Source of the DNA: an uncultured Altererythrobacter sp. | GTDB lineage: Bacteria > Pseudomonadota > Alphaproteobacteria > Sphingomonadales > Sphingomonadaceae | Assembly: GCA_913056125.1 (NCBI GenBank) | Contig: CAJXNC010000001.1 | Coordinates: 186,001-250,000 of the forward strand | Reading direction: 5' to 3' | Length of the DNA stretch: 64,000 bases | Shown: positions 27,198 to 36,461 of the stretch, in pieces | Numbering within the stretch: the first letter of the stretch is position 1 | How the letters are laid out: the number at the start of each line of letters is the position of its first letter | The notes under the pieces: model-generated | Seen by the model: only the letters and a program-made list of their open reading frames with translations | Databases searched by the model: none | What the model was told of the DNA's origin: nothing | Position numbers and translations under genes: made by a program

Positions 27198-29602
27198 TCG
27201 ACCACTTCCAGAGTGATCTCCTGCAGATCTTCCGAATTGGGACCGACCATGATCGTGAAAGAACCGGGTTCTACCACGCGTTCCATATCGCGGTTCCACA
27301 GGGCGAAGGCTTCGGGCCGGATGGCGATATCGACCATTTGGCTTTCACCCGGTTGCAGCGTCACGCGCGCAAAGCCGACCAGTTCCTTGACCGGCCGTGT
27401 GACCGAGCTGACCTGGTCGCGCAGATAGACCTGCACCACCTCGTCACCCGCCATGGCGCCCGTATTGGTCAGCGGAACGCGGATCGTCACGCCGTCGCCC
27501 GGCGCGATGCTGGCGGAGGACAGACTCGGCGTCCCGAACTCGAAGCTGGTGTAAGACAGGCCATAGCCGAATGGGTAGAGCGGGCTGACATCGGCGAAGA
27601 GATAGCCGCGCCGCGCGCTTGGCTTGTAATTGTAGAAGACCGGCAATTGCCCGACTTCGCGCGCCACGGTGACGGGCAGCTTGCCGCCCGGATTGATCCG
27701 CCCGAACAGCGCATCGGCGATGGCATGGCCCTGCTGCTCGCCCGCATACCAGGTTTCGAGGATGGCATTGGCGTGCTCGGCAATGGTCGGGTAGGAGGGC
27801 GGGCGACCGTTGACGAGCACGGCGACGATCGGCTTGCCAAGCATGCGCAGCGCCTCGAACAGCTCATTCTGCTCGCCGACAAGGTCGAGGTCGGAACGGT
27901 CGCCCAGATGGCTTTCCGCCCAGCCTTCGCGGCTGGTCTGCTCGGTATCGCCGATGAAGAGCAGGATCGTGTCGGCATCACGTACCGCTTCGACCGCCTC
28001 GGCAATGCGCGCGCGGTTCTCTTCCAGATCACCCAAAGTGACCTCGTCCGCCCACCAATCATCGTTTTCGGTGATTACCACGCCGGGTGCATGGACGATC
28101 TCGGCACGGTCGCCGACGAGCTGGAGGATACCATCGAGCGGGGAGACGGTGGCGCGCGGAATACCGTAATAGCCGCCCAGCCTTGCGACATCGGCATTGG
28201 GGCCGATTACCGCAATGGTCGGCCTGTCCGCACCATCGAGCGAAAGCGGCAGGGCGCCATCGTTTTTGAGCAGGACGAGCGAGCTTTCCGCCGCGCGGCG
28301 GGCGAGGGCAATGCCTTCAGGGCCATTGGAACGCTGGGCTGCGGCCAGATCGCCATAGGGGTTCTCGAACAGGCCGGCATCGAACTTGATGGTCAGGATG
28401 CGCGCGACGGCCCGGTCGATATCCGCGATGTCCACGAGGCCCGCCGCGACGGATTCATCGAGAGTGTTGTAGGCAGCGCCCACCGGCAGGTCGATATCGA
28501 CTCCGGCGGCGAGCGCCATGCGCGCGGCTTCGGGAATATCCTCGGCGATATGGTGGTTCTGCGCCATCTGCTCGATGGCGTAATAGTCGGACACGACGGC
28601 CCCGCCGAACTCCCATTCATCGCGCAAGATGTCCTGCAGCAGCCAGTGGCTCGAATGCGAAGGGATACCGTCGATCTCGTTGTAGCTCGCCATCACCGCG
28701 CCAATGGCGGTGCGGCGCACCACCTGCTCGAAAGGCGGGAAGAAGTTCTCGCGGAGCGTGCGTTCGGAAATGGAGGCAGGCGCGACATTGGTGCCGCTTT
28801 CGGGCTGGCCGTGGCCGGTCATGTGTTTGAGCGTGGCGAAGACCTGACCGTCCGCCAGCCGGTGATCGTGGCCGATGCCTTGCAGCCCCTCGACTGCAGC
28901 AACGCCCATTTCACCGACGAGGAAGGGATCCTCCCCGAAGGTCTCCTCGATGCGGCCCCAGCGCGGCTCACGCACGATATCGACCACGGGGGAGAGCACC
29001 ATGTGCACGCCGCGGGCGCGCACTTCGCTGGCGATATAGTCATTCACCTCACGCACCAGGTCCGGGTCCCAGGTCGAGGCGAGGCCGATCGACATGGGAA
29101 AGCTGGTGGCATCGCGCGCTGCGAGGCCGTGCAGCGATTCCTCGTGGAAGATTACCGGAATGCCGAGGCGTGTCTCGTTCACCGCCCAGTCCTGCACTGC
29201 GTGGACGTATGCGAGGCTGTCCTCGATGCTGCGCGGCGGATTGAGGCGCGGGCTGGCCGGTCCGGTCAGGTCCGAAGGTCGCGCGATCATGCCGATGCCC
29301 CAGGGGTGAACCCCGCTGGCAAGCTCGGGGTTGAATGTATGGTCGGCGTTCTGGATCTCGACCTTGTTGTCCCACAAAGTAGTGATCTGGGCGATCTTCT
29401 CGGCCAGCGACATGCGCGCGAGCAGGTCCGACACGCGGGTTTCGGTCGGCAGGCTGGCATCGCGATAGGGCGCATTGGCGGGCGGCATCACCGGCGTTTC
29501 GAGGATCCTGATCTCCTGCGAGGTGGATTGCCCCGCAACCGGACCTGAAAGCGCCAGGATTCCTGCCATTGCGGCAAGGCTGGCGCGCATCATCATGCGC
29601 AT
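27194..29602 (-). CDS. GH3 glycosidase, likely beta-xylosidase (Sec signal)
   Basis: About 802 residues. The ATG at 29602 follows a strong GGGGAGAGGGG site and opens a Sec signal (MRMMMRASLAAMAGILALS, then PVAGQS). GH3 motifs are LGIPVIFHEESLHGL, SPVVDIVREPRWGR, KHMTGHGQPESG and AVVSDYYAIEQM with the nucleophile aspartate. The C-terminus is fibronectin-III-like (VVQVYLRDQVSSVTRPVKEL). It is a paralogue of the next gene but has a Sec rather than a Tat-like signal. It is the first gene of the minus-strand run and diverges from GH67 with only 62 bases between, so a shared control region is likely. Confidence 0.93.
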   Translation of the reverse strand: MRMMMRASLAAMAGILALSGPVAGQSTSQEIRILETPVMPPANAPYRDASLPTETRVSDLLARMSLAEKIAQITTLWDNKVEIQNADHTFNPELASGVHPWGIGMIARPSDLTGPASPRLNPPRSIEDSLAYVHAVQDWAVNETRLGIPVIFHEESLHGLAARDATSFPMSIGLASTWDPDLVREVNDYIASEVRARGVHMVLSPVVDIVREPRWGRIEETFGEDPFLVGEMGVAAVEGLQGIGHDHRLADGQVFATLKHMTGHGQPESGTNVAPASISERTLRENFFPPFEQVVRRTAIGAVMASYNEIDGIPSHSSHWLLQDILRDEWEFGGAVVSDYYAIEQMAQNHHIAEDIPEAARMALAAGVDIDLPVGAAYNTLDESVAAGLVDIADIDRAVARILTIKFDAGLFENPYGDLAAAQRSNGPEGIALARRAAESSLVLLKNDGALPLSLDGADRPTIAVIGPNADVARLGGYYGIPRATVSPLDGILQLVGDRAEIVHAPGVVITENDDWWADEVTLGDLEENRARIAEAVEAVRDADTILLFIGDTEQTSREGWAESHLGDRSDLDLVGEQNELFEALRMLGKPIVAVLVNGRPPSYPTIAEHANAILETWYAGEQQGHAIADALFGRINPGGKLPVTVAREVGQLPVFYNYKPSARRGYLFADVSPLYPFGYGLSYTSFEFGTPSLSSASIAPGDGVTIRVPLTNTGAMAGDEVVQVYLRDQVSSVTRPVKELVGFARVTLQPGESQMVDIAIRPEAFALWNRDMERVVEPGSFTIMVGPNSEDLQEITLEVVE

Positions 29603-29664
29603 CGAAATTCCCCTCTCCCCAATCCCGCAAGCTTGATTGCGCAAGACCTTGTGGTAGCTCAGGG

Positions 29665-31785
29665 ATGATGAGGGGGAGAGGGCTTGTCAACCGGCTGGCA
29701 ACGGCATTTCTCGGCGCTTTTGCGCTGCTGCTGTCTGCACCCGCCGCGCAGGCCGAGGACGGCTACGATCTGTGGCTGCGCTATGCTCCGCTCGAAGGCG
29801 AGGCGCTAGAGCGGCTGGAGGCTATCCAACCCTTCATAACGATTACGACTGACAATCCGACCGTCAGGCTAGCTGCAGATGAGTTGCTCGACGGGATGAC
29901 CGGCCTGCGCGGCTATCCCCATCACGTCGCCCTGGTGATTCTGCAGAGCGATGTTGATGCGACCGGGAAGGCATCCCCGTTCCGTTTTGCCTGCGACATG
30001 CCCGATGGAGGACAAGGCGGAGCCTACACAGTCCAATCGGATGATGCGGGCATAGCCATTACCTCAGGCGAACCGATCGGCTGCCTCTATGGGGTCTACG
30101 CCCTGTTGCGCGAGCTGTCGCTGGGTGCCGATCCCTATGCGCTCAACATGTCCTCCAGCCCCGCCATGCCGCTCCGCATGCTCAACCACTGGGACAATCC
30201 CGATGGCAGCGTCGAGCGCGGCTATGCCGGGCGTTCGATCTTCGATTGGTGGCATCTGCCGGAGCGGCTTGACCAGCGCATGGTGGATTATGCCCGCGCC
30301 AATGCCTCTATCGGCATCAATGCGGTCGCGGTGAACAACGTCAATGCGCGCGCCGAGATGCTGGAGCAGCGCTACATCGCCAAGCTCGCGCGATTGGCGG
30401 ACGCTTGGCGGCCCTATGGTATCCGTGTCTTCCTTTCAGCGCGTTTCAGTGCCCCGCGAGATATTGGCGGGCTGGACACCGCAGACCCGCTCGATCCGGC
30501 GGTTCGCGCATGGTGGCAGGCCAAGGCGGATGAGATCTATGCCGCGATCCCCGATTTCGGCGGCTTCCTCGTCAAGGCCAACTCCGAAGGCCAGCCGGGG
30601 CCGCAGGACTATGGCCGCACCCATGCCGACGGGGCGAACATGCTGGCCGAGGCGCTGGGAACGCGCGGCACGGTAATCTGGCGCGCCTTCGTCTATTCGG
30701 CGGAGGACGATACCGACCGGGCGATGCAGGCCTATAACGAATTCGTGCCGCTCGACGGGCAATTCGCCGACAATGTGATCGTGCAGGTGAAGAACGGCCC
30801 GGTCGACTTCCAGCCGCGCGAGCCATTCCACCCGATGTTTGGCGCCATGCCCAATACCAACCTCATGCTCGAAGCGCAGGTGACCAAGGAATATCTCGGC
30901 TTTGCTAGCCATCTCGCCTTCCTCGCGCCCATGTGGGAGGAGGTGCTGGATGCCCAAACTGGGCGCGGCGGCAGTGTGGCGGATGTGATTGCGCCGGTCG
31001 GCATGGCGGGCGTTGCCAATACAGGCTCTGACCGCAATTGGTCGGGTTCGGATTTCGACCAGGCGAACTGGTATGCTTTCGGGCGGCTGGCATGGGACCC
31101 GTCGCTTTCCAGCGAACAGATTGCCCGCGAATGGGCCGCGCAGACGTTCAGCCGGGAGGAAGAGTTCCTCGATACCGTCGTGCCGATCATGCTGCGAAGC
31201 CGCGAGGCGGTGGTCGACTACATGACGCCATTGGGCCTCGCGCACCAGATGGCGACCGGCCACCATTACGGCCCCGGCCCCTGGGTCTGTGACCTTGGCC
31301 GACCTGAATGGAACCCGTGCTATTACCACCGCGCCGATGCCGAGGGGATCGGCTTCGACCGTACGGAAACGGGCTCGAACGCGCTGGCGCAATACGGCCC
31401 TTCCGTCGCCGCACTATGGGGGGATGCCGACGCGATCGACCCGAAGTGGTTGCTCTGGTTCCACCATGTCGGCTGGGACCATGAAATGCCTTCGGGCCGG
31501 ACTTTGTGGGCGGAACTGGTCCACCGCTATGATCGCGGCGTCGCCAGGGTCGATCAGATGGCAGAGACATGGAGCACACTCTCGCAATATGTCGATGCGG
31601 AGCGCTTCCGTGCAGTCTCGGAAAATCTCAGCATCCAGCAGCGCGAGGCGCGCTGGTGGCGCGATGCCTCGATAGCCTATTGGCAGTCGGTCAACGGGCT
31701 CGAGCTGCCCGAAGGGACACGCGCTCCAGAACACGATCTCGAATACTACCAGTCGCTCTCCTTCCCCGAGGCTCCGGGGAATTGA
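29665..31785 (+). CDS. GH67 alpha-glucuronidase
   Basis: About 706 residues, typical for GH67. A signal peptide (LATAFLGAFALLLSAPAAQA) precedes the catalytic protein. Family stretches are YGVYALLRELSLG, MPLRMLNHWDNPDGSVERGYAG, NASIGINAVAVNNVNA, GGFLVKANSEGQPGPQDYGR with the catalytic-region acid, WEEVLDAQTGRGG, and the C-terminal WLLWFHHVGWDHEMPSG. It removes (4-O-methyl)glucuronic acid from the end of xylo-oligosaccharides, freeing them for the GH3 enzymes. Two adjacent ATGs at 29665 and 29668 are both possible starts. It diverges from the GH3 run and converges on the acetylesterase. Confidence 0.93.
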   Translation: MMRGRGLVNRLATAFLGAFALLLSAPAAQAEDGYDLWLRYAPLEGEALERLEAIQPFITITTDNPTVRLAADELLDGMTGLRGYPHHVALVILQSDVDATGKASPFRFACDMPDGGQGGAYTVQSDDAGIAITSGEPIGCLYGVYALLRELSLGADPYALNMSSSPAMPLRMLNHWDNPDGSVERGYAGRSIFDWWHLPERLDQRMVDYARANASIGINAVAVNNVNARAEMLEQRYIAKLARLADAWRPYGIRVFLSARFSAPRDIGGLDTADPLDPAVRAWWQAKADEIYAAIPDFGGFLVKANSEGQPGPQDYGRTHADGANMLAEALGTRGTVIWRAFVYSAEDDTDRAMQAYNEFVPLDGQFADNVIVQVKNGPVDFQPREPFHPMFGAMPNTNLMLEAQVTKEYLGFASHLAFLAPMWEEVLDAQTGRGGSVADVIAPVGMAGVANTGSDRNWSGSDFDQANWYAFGRLAWDPSLSSEQIAREWAAQTFSREEEFLDTVVPIMLRSREAVVDYMTPLGLAHQMATGHHYGPGPWVCDLGRPEWNPCYYHRADAEGIGFDRTETGSNALAQYGPSVAALWGDADAIDPKWLLWFHHVGWDHEMPSGRTLWAELVHRYDRGVARVDQMAETWSTLSQYVDAERFRAVSENLSIQQREARWWRDASIAYWQSVNGLELPEGTRAPEHDLEYYQSLSFPEAPGN

Positions 31786-31797
31786 GGGTGCAAATGG

Positions 31798-33681
31798 CTA
31801 TTCGATAGGCAATTCGAAGCCCGGAACCGCAATGCCGCGCCCGTCGAACAAATTTACCACTGGTGCATCGACCCAGGCGTAGCGAACACGCGTTGCAGGC
31901 TGGCCGTCGGACCAGATACGCAGCGTGTTGCCATTGGCTTGTGCCAGCACAAAGCGGCAGCTCTCCTGTCTCTCCCCGCATAGCTCGACGCCAAGAGGAT
32001 AGGCGCCGCTGAGCGCTCGCAGCCCGCCTTCGACTCCACTGAACGTGACAGTAATTATGTCCGCCTGCAGGCTGGCACGCTGCGGCATGGGCAGGGCGAT
32101 GCCCTGCGCGGCAAGCGCCAGCCTCTGGCCGATCGCAGTCTTGTCGGGCGGGTGGAGATCGGCCGCTTCACCGACATCGAGCGTGGGAATCAGCGCCGCA
32201 TTGGCATCTGCCGCCACCGCAGCCAGTTCATCCGCGCGGATCTGCGCCCAGCCGCTTTCCACTGGTTCGCTCGCCGTATCGCCGTAATTTGGCAGCTGGA
32301 TCACCAGCATCTGCATGTCCGCGCCCATCTGCCTGCGCCAGCCAGCGAAGAGCTCACGCAAGCGGTCCGCATAGCCGGGAATGCCGACATCGCTTTCGCC
32401 CTGGTACCAGGCGGCGCCTTTCATGGCGAAATTGCCGATCGGGGCGATCATGCGATTGTGCATCACGCCAATCCCGGCATTGGCATCCCACGGTGCACGC
32501 GGCGGCATCTCGGAAACGCCACCATCGGCATAGAGCCAGCCCTCGGCCAGCGAAATGGCAGGCCCGCCTTCGGGCGTGAAGGAGAGGCGTTCCGCCTCGC
32601 TCTGCATCCCGCCACCGGCATAGGAATTGCTCGCGGCAAAGACGATCTCGTTGGTGCCTTCCTGCAGGAACTCGCGCGGTACGGTATATTGGCGCTCATT
32701 CGACCAGCCATGGGTGAAGCCGACCGCATGGCCATTGACCCATGTGGCGTCGAGATCGTCGATCACGCCGATATTGAGCACGCCGCCACCGGCGATCTGT
32801 TCGGAGGTCAGGTCCAGCCTGCGGCGGAACCAGACATTGCCGATTTCTACGGGGCCTTCTTCCCAGCTTGTCCAGGGAGCGATTTCGGGGACCGGCTGCC
32901 AGTCCATCGCGGACATGTCGCTCCACGGCTCTCTGCCGGTCGCCTCGCGCCACCAGTCCTCCCAGACAGGCGCGAACTCGGTCACGGCAGCCAGCGGATC
33001 GCTGGCAAAGCCATCGAGCAGCGCCATCTGCTCTGCGCCATAGAGTGCGGTTCCGCCTTCGGGTGTCAGCCAGGCGCGGATCTGCGAGCCGCCCCAGCTC
33101 GAATGCACCGCGCCTTGCGGCACTTCCGTCGCCGCGCGCAGATCGCGCAGCATGAAATAGCAGGCTGCGGAGAAACTGCCGGTAGTCTCGGGAGAGGCCG
33201 ATTGCCAGCTCACCTCGCCGGCAAAATCGCGCATGGGTGCGGCAGCGGTCTCGAGCGGGACGAAAAGCATGCGCAGAAGCGGGTCCTCGCTGCCCTGGGC
33301 GATGAGATTGCCGCGCAGGCTGGCCCCGATGCTCCAGGCCATGTTCGACTGGCCCGAACAGAGCCAGACATCGCCGACCACGATATCGGTCACCTGCGTG
33401 CTGCCGCTGGCATCGGCAACGGCCAGGACGATGGGATCGGCAGAAGCGGTGCGCGGGCGGAAGGTCAGGCTGAAGCTGCCATCCGCATCGGCAGTGGCTC
33501 GAGCGTTGTCGCCGCCAAGCGTGCCGTTCACGGCCGCGCCGGACTCGGTCCAGCCTTCCACCACCACCGGTTTGTCCTGCTGGATGACGACATGGTTCTG
33601 CCATACGGGAGAGAGGACCGGTTGGGCATTGGCAGCAACGGGAACTGCCAGGCTGGCGAACAGCGGGACAATACGTTTCAC
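31798..33681 (-). CDS. SASA-family carbohydrate acetylesterase
   Basis: 627 residues with a Sec signal (MKRIVPLFASLAVPVAANAQ). It belongs to the sialate O-acetylesterase-like (SASA) family: VWLCSGQSNMAW contains the nucleophile serine of the SGNH-type fold, GAVHSSWGGSQIRAWL is a conserved block, and KGAAWYQGESDVG the later conserved stretch. A jelly-roll-like insertion lies in the middle (PWTSWEEGPVEIGNVWFRR). In this setting the likely substrate is O-acetylated xylan, although family members also act on sialic acids. A GTG start at 33681 follows GGAGGGG. It converges with GH67. Confidence 0.88.
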   Translation of the reverse strand: MKRIVPLFASLAVPVAANAQPVLSPVWQNHVVIQQDKPVVVEGWTESGAAVNGTLGGDNARATADADGSFSLTFRPRTASADPIVLAVADASGSTQVTDIVVGDVWLCSGQSNMAWSIGASLRGNLIAQGSEDPLLRMLFVPLETAAAPMRDFAGEVSWQSASPETTGSFSAACYFMLRDLRAATEVPQGAVHSSWGGSQIRAWLTPEGGTALYGAEQMALLDGFASDPLAAVTEFAPVWEDWWREATGREPWSDMSAMDWQPVPEIAPWTSWEEGPVEIGNVWFRRRLDLTSEQIAGGGVLNIGVIDDLDATWVNGHAVGFTHGWSNERQYTVPREFLQEGTNEIVFAASNSYAGGGMQSEAERLSFTPEGGPAISLAEGWLYADGGVSEMPPRAPWDANAGIGVMHNRMIAPIGNFAMKGAAWYQGESDVGIPGYADRLRELFAGWRRQMGADMQMLVIQLPNYGDTASEPVESGWAQIRADELAAVAADANAALIPTLDVGEAADLHPPDKTAIGQRLALAAQGIALPMPQRASLQADIITVTFSGVEGGLRALSGAYPLGVELCGERQESCRFVLAQANGNTLRIWSDGQPATRVRYAWVDAPVVNLFDGRGIAVPGFELPIE

Positions 33682-33767
33682 TGCAGAATGGTCCCCTCCA
33701 TGTGGAGCCGTAAATGGCGTGATCTTGTCGATCGGCTATCGCACAGGACGCTGGCAGAGCAAATGCT

Positions 33768-33791
33768 GCTCACTCGCGGTAACCTGTGAGC
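33768..33791. repeat. Short inverted repeat upstream of the acetylesterase
   Basis: GCTCAC and GTGAGC are perfect 6-base arms around a 12-base loop that contains the palindrome GGTAACC. It lies about 85 bases before the esterase start. It could be an operator for xylan control, but no matching copy was found between the GH3 and GH67 genes, so this is weak. Confidence 0.25.
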
Positions 33792-33920
33792 CTGGTAGCA
33801 ACGCCTCGCGGTTTGATGCCCCTGACGTCAGATGCCTTTGGGATGAGTGCTGAAGAATGGAGACGAGTTGCCGTTAGACTCACGGCTCCTCCACTCATCT
33901 CAATTATCCGCCTGCGGGTC

Positions 33921-34280
33921 TTACCTTTGGCCCAGCAGTTCAGCTGGATCCAGTTCCAGCCGCTGGATGCGCTCCAGGATCTGAGGCCACTCATGCTTGA
34001 GGAATTCCTCCTGCTGGATCTTCAGCAGGGCTGAGCGTGCGCCCGCCTTGATGATGGTCCCGATGCCGCGTCGCTTCTCGGTCAATCCGTATTGGGATAG
34101 CTCATTATAGGCCTTCGTCACTGTGATGGGGTTGACGCTGTAATCCTCGGCAACCTGCCGGACGGATGGCAGGAGTTCACCTTCCGAATAGGTCCCGGAG
34201 AGGATCCTGGCGATGATCTGGTCCACGAGTTGGCGATAGATCGGCAGGCCCTCGCTCCAGGTGTGGCTGTTCGATGTCAT
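33921..34280 (-). CDS. GntR-family repressor, YtrA subgroup
   Basis: 119 residues, the short form of GntR regulators without a metabolite domain. The winged helix-turn-helix spans about residues 10-78 (LPIYRQLVDQIIARILSG, LLPSVRQVAEDYSVNPITV, TKAYNELSQYGLTEKRRG). A short C-terminal helix (EEFLKHEWPQILERIQRL) is the dimerising tail of the YtrA group, which usually controls ABC transporter operons. It is divergent from the HlyD/ABC/TolC operon with the 44-bp inverted repeat between, so it most likely represses that operon and itself. Confidence 0.9.
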   Translation of the reverse strand: MTSNSHTWSEGLPIYRQLVDQIIARILSGTYSEGELLPSVRQVAEDYSVNPITVTKAYNELSQYGLTEKRRGIGTIIKAGARSALLKIQQEEFLKHEWPQILERIQRLELDPAELLGQR

Positions 34281-34310
34281 GGCGCTCCAACACTCAAAAT
34301 CGAATTCTGT

Positions 34311-34337
34311 TTGACAGATGCTGATCGGTTTTATACA
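34311..34337 (+). promoter_or_regulatory. Probable sigma70-type promoter of the efflux operon
   Basis: TTGACA at 34311-34316 is followed after 15 bases by TATACA at 34332-34337, and other registers such as ATACAT at 16 are possible. The -10 lies in the left arm of the 44-bp operator, so repressor binding would block it. The start of the first efflux gene is about 70 bases downstream. Confidence 0.55.
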
Positions 34338-34376
34338 TATATAGTGTACTAGGTAAGTAGAACACTATATATGTAT
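34333..34376. promoter_or_regulatory. 44-bp inverted repeat, likely GntR/YtrA operator
   Basis: The left arm ATACATATATAGTGTACTA (34333-34351) and right arm TAGAACACTATATATGTAT (34358-34376) are 19-base inverted repeats with a single mismatch and a 6-base centre GGTAAG. The outer 15 bases match perfectly. The element lies between the divergent repressor and efflux operon, ending 31 bases before the ATG of the latter. It is AT-rich in otherwise GC-rich DNA. Function is inferred from position and symmetry. Confidence 0.8.
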
Positions 34377-34407
34377 TCAAATCAGACTTACGCGAAAGTG
34401 GGCGTCG

Positions 34408-35742
34408 ATGCAAAATGAGATGAATTCAGAGCAGGAACAGGAAGAAGACGGTCCTCTTTCGCCGATGGATCGCCGAGTCGATCGCTCGCGCTTCTCGAAG
34501 CGACAGATTGCTGTGGCCGTCGCGGCATTGGTCGTCCTGGTATTTGGTGCGCTCTCCATTTGGGGAGCAGGTCTTTCGAACTCGCTCAATGTCGATGCGA
34601 GCCGGATCACTACCTCCCAGGCACAGGTCGACGATTTCCGCGAATATGTCCTGCTCACGGGCAACGTCGCTCCCGGTGAAACCGTCTACCTCGATGCGGT
34701 CGATGGCGGGCAGGTCGTGGAAGTCCTCGCGGAGGAGGGCGCCACGGTAGAGCCCGGAGAACCCCTGCTGGTTCTCAAGAACACCAATCTGCAGCTCCAG
34801 GTGGTCGAGGCTGAAGCACAGCTCACCGAGCAGATCATGAATCTCAATACTTCGCGCCTCGATGCCGAGCAGTCGCGATTGAGCTATGAGCGCGACCTGC
34901 TTGAGGCGGACAAGCAGATTGCGTCGCTGGAGGCCGATCTATCGCGCGGAGAACGTCTGCTGGCAGTCGATGCGATCGCGGCCAGCGATGTCGAGGACCT
35001 GCGCATCGACCTCGATTACCAGCGGGATTTGCGATCCACCCTCGTTGCGGCGAGCGAGATCGACGAGGCATTGCAGACTACGCAGACCGAGCAGTTGGAA
35101 AGCGCGGTCAACCGTATCTCCGAGAGCCTGGGCATTGCGCGCGATAATCTCGACAATCTGGTCATGCGGGCGCCGATCGGTGGGCAATTGAGCGTCTTCG
35201 AAGCCAATGTCGGTGAGTCCAAGGCCCCCGGCCAGCGTATCGGGCAGGTAGACGACAATGCCAGCGTTAAGGTCCTTGCCTCCGTCAATGAATTCTATCT
35301 GGGGCGGATCGCCGTTGGTCAGGAAGCGATGGCGAGGATCGGTTCGCGGCAGCATGTCCTGCGCGTGTCCAAGATCCTGCCCAATGTCGTCGAACACGAG
35401 TTCCAGATAGAGCTCCTCTTTGCCGACGGCGATCCCGAGCAAATCCAGATGGGCCAGTCGCTCACCATGGAACTGGACATTGGCGAAGGCACGGAAAGCC
35501 TCACCGTCGCCAATGGACCATGGGTCGAAGATACGGGCGGGACATGGGCATTCATATTGAGTGCTGACGGCTCGTCCGCGGCCAGGCGAGATATTTCGAT
35601 CGGGCGCCGCAATCCGGGGCAGGTGGAGGTTACCTCCGGCCTGACCGAAGGCGAGCGTATCATTACTTCCAGCTACAGCCTCCTGCAGGGCTTCGAGAGG
35701 ATCGACCTGAGCGGTGGCACACCAATCGAGGAGGGTCGGTAG
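34408..35742 (+). CDS. HlyD/MacA-type periplasmic adaptor subunit
   Basis: 444 residues. A cytoplasmic N-terminus with many acidic residues is followed by one membrane segment (about 34-54, IAVAVAALVVLVFGALSI). A biotinyl-lipoyl-like domain split by an alpha-helical hairpin comes next (GNVAPGETVYLDAVDGG and, after the hairpin, LVMRAPIGGQLS), then beta-barrel and membrane-proximal domains. It would link the inner-membrane ABC pump to the TolC-like protein. It is the first gene of the operon under the 44-bp operator, and the next gene starts directly after its stop. Confidence 0.9.
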   Translation: MQNEMNSEQEQEEDGPLSPMDRRVDRSRFSKRQIAVAVAALVVLVFGALSIWGAGLSNSLNVDASRITTSQAQVDDFREYVLLTGNVAPGETVYLDAVDGGQVVEVLAEEGATVEPGEPLLVLKNTNLQLQVVEAEAQLTEQIMNLNTSRLDAEQSRLSYERDLLEADKQIASLEADLSRGERLLAVDAIAASDVEDLRIDLDYQRDLRSTLVAASEIDEALQTTQTEQLESAVNRISESLGIARDNLDNLVMRAPIGGQLSVFEANVGESKAPGQRIGQVDDNASVKVLASVNEFYLGRIAVGQEAMARIGSRQHVLRVSKILPNVVEHEFQIELLFADGDPEQIQMGQSLTMELDIGEGTESLTVANGPWVEDTGGTWAFILSADGSSAARRDISIGRRNPGQVEVTSGLTEGERIITSSYSLLQGFERIDLSGGTPIEEGR

Positions 35743-36429
35743 ATGATCAAACTGAGCAATATTTCGAAGTCCTATCAGGCCGGCGACATCGAGACGCTCG
35801 CCCTGAACAATATCGATCTGGAGATCGGGAAGGGCGAATTCGTTGCCGTGATGGGACCGTCGGGCTGCGGCAAGTCGACCTTGCTCAACGTAGTCGGGAT
35901 GATCGATTCCCCTGACAGCGGGTCCTATCTCTTCGCCGGAGAGGAAGTCGCCAGCAAATCCGAGTCCGCGCTGGTCGACTTCCGCAAGGAGAATGTCGGT
36001 TTCATTTTCCAGAGCTTCAACCTGATCGAAGATCTCACCGTCTTCGAGAATGTCGAACTGCCGCTGCTCTATCGCGGAATGGACAAGAGCCAGCGGCGCA
36101 CCCGCGTACGCGAGGTTCTCGAACTGGTCGGCCTGCTGCAACGGGCACAGCACAGGCCCGGCCAGCTTTCGGGCGGGCAGCAGCAGCGTGTCGCGGTTGC
36201 GCGTGCCGTCGTCTGCGACCCTGCCCTGATCCTTGCCGATGAGCCGACCGGAAATCTCGATACCAGGAATGGCGAAGAGGTCATGGAGATGCTCGAAGTC
36301 CTGCACCAGGAAGGCGCGACCATCCTGATGGTGACTCACTCACCCAGTCACGGTGAATACGCCGAACGGATCATCCACATGCTCGACGGACAAGTCGTCT
36401 CTCACGAGGCCCTGGCCGACGCAATCTGA
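35743..36429 (+). CDS. MacB/LolD-type ABC transporter ATPase
   Basis: 228 residues. Walker A is GPSGCGKST, the Q-loop lies in [14 protein letters not shown], the signature is LSGGQQQR and Walker B ends [12 protein letters not shown], followed by a switch histidine in MVTHS. This sequence pattern is that of MacB/LolD/FtsE-type ATPases, which drive mechanical transmission through FtsX-type permeases rather than moving substrate through the membrane. It abuts the adaptor gene and precedes the permease by about 30 bases. Confidence 0.94.
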   Translation: MIKLSNISKSYQAGDIETLALNNIDLEIGKGEFVAVMGPSGCGKSTLLNVVGMIDSPDSGSYLFAGEEVASKSESALVDFRKENVGFIFQSFNLIEDLTVFENVELPLLYRGMDKSQRRTRVREVLELVGLLQRAQHRPGQLSGGQQQRVAVARAVVCDPALILADEPTGNLDTRNGEEVMEMLEVLHQEGATILMVTHSPSHGEYAERIIHMLDGQVVSHEALADAI

Positions 36430-36461
36430 ATGACCATGGAAGTTCCAAAAGGGTCGATGTC

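Noticed and set aside
24693-29548. Very long plus-strand frames (up to 799 codons) opposite the GH3 genes
   Set aside because: These are codon-bias mirror frames in GC-rich DNA, opposite clear GH3 proteins.
29620-29650. CTTG/CAAG arms (TTGATTGCGCAAG) between GH3 and GH67 as an operator
   Set aside because: Four-base arms are too short to separate from chance.
33768-33791. GGTAACC-centred inverted repeat as a LacI-type xylan operator
   Set aside because: Kept only as a weak repeat; no second copy was seen between the GH3 and GH67 genes and no cognate regulator is in the window.
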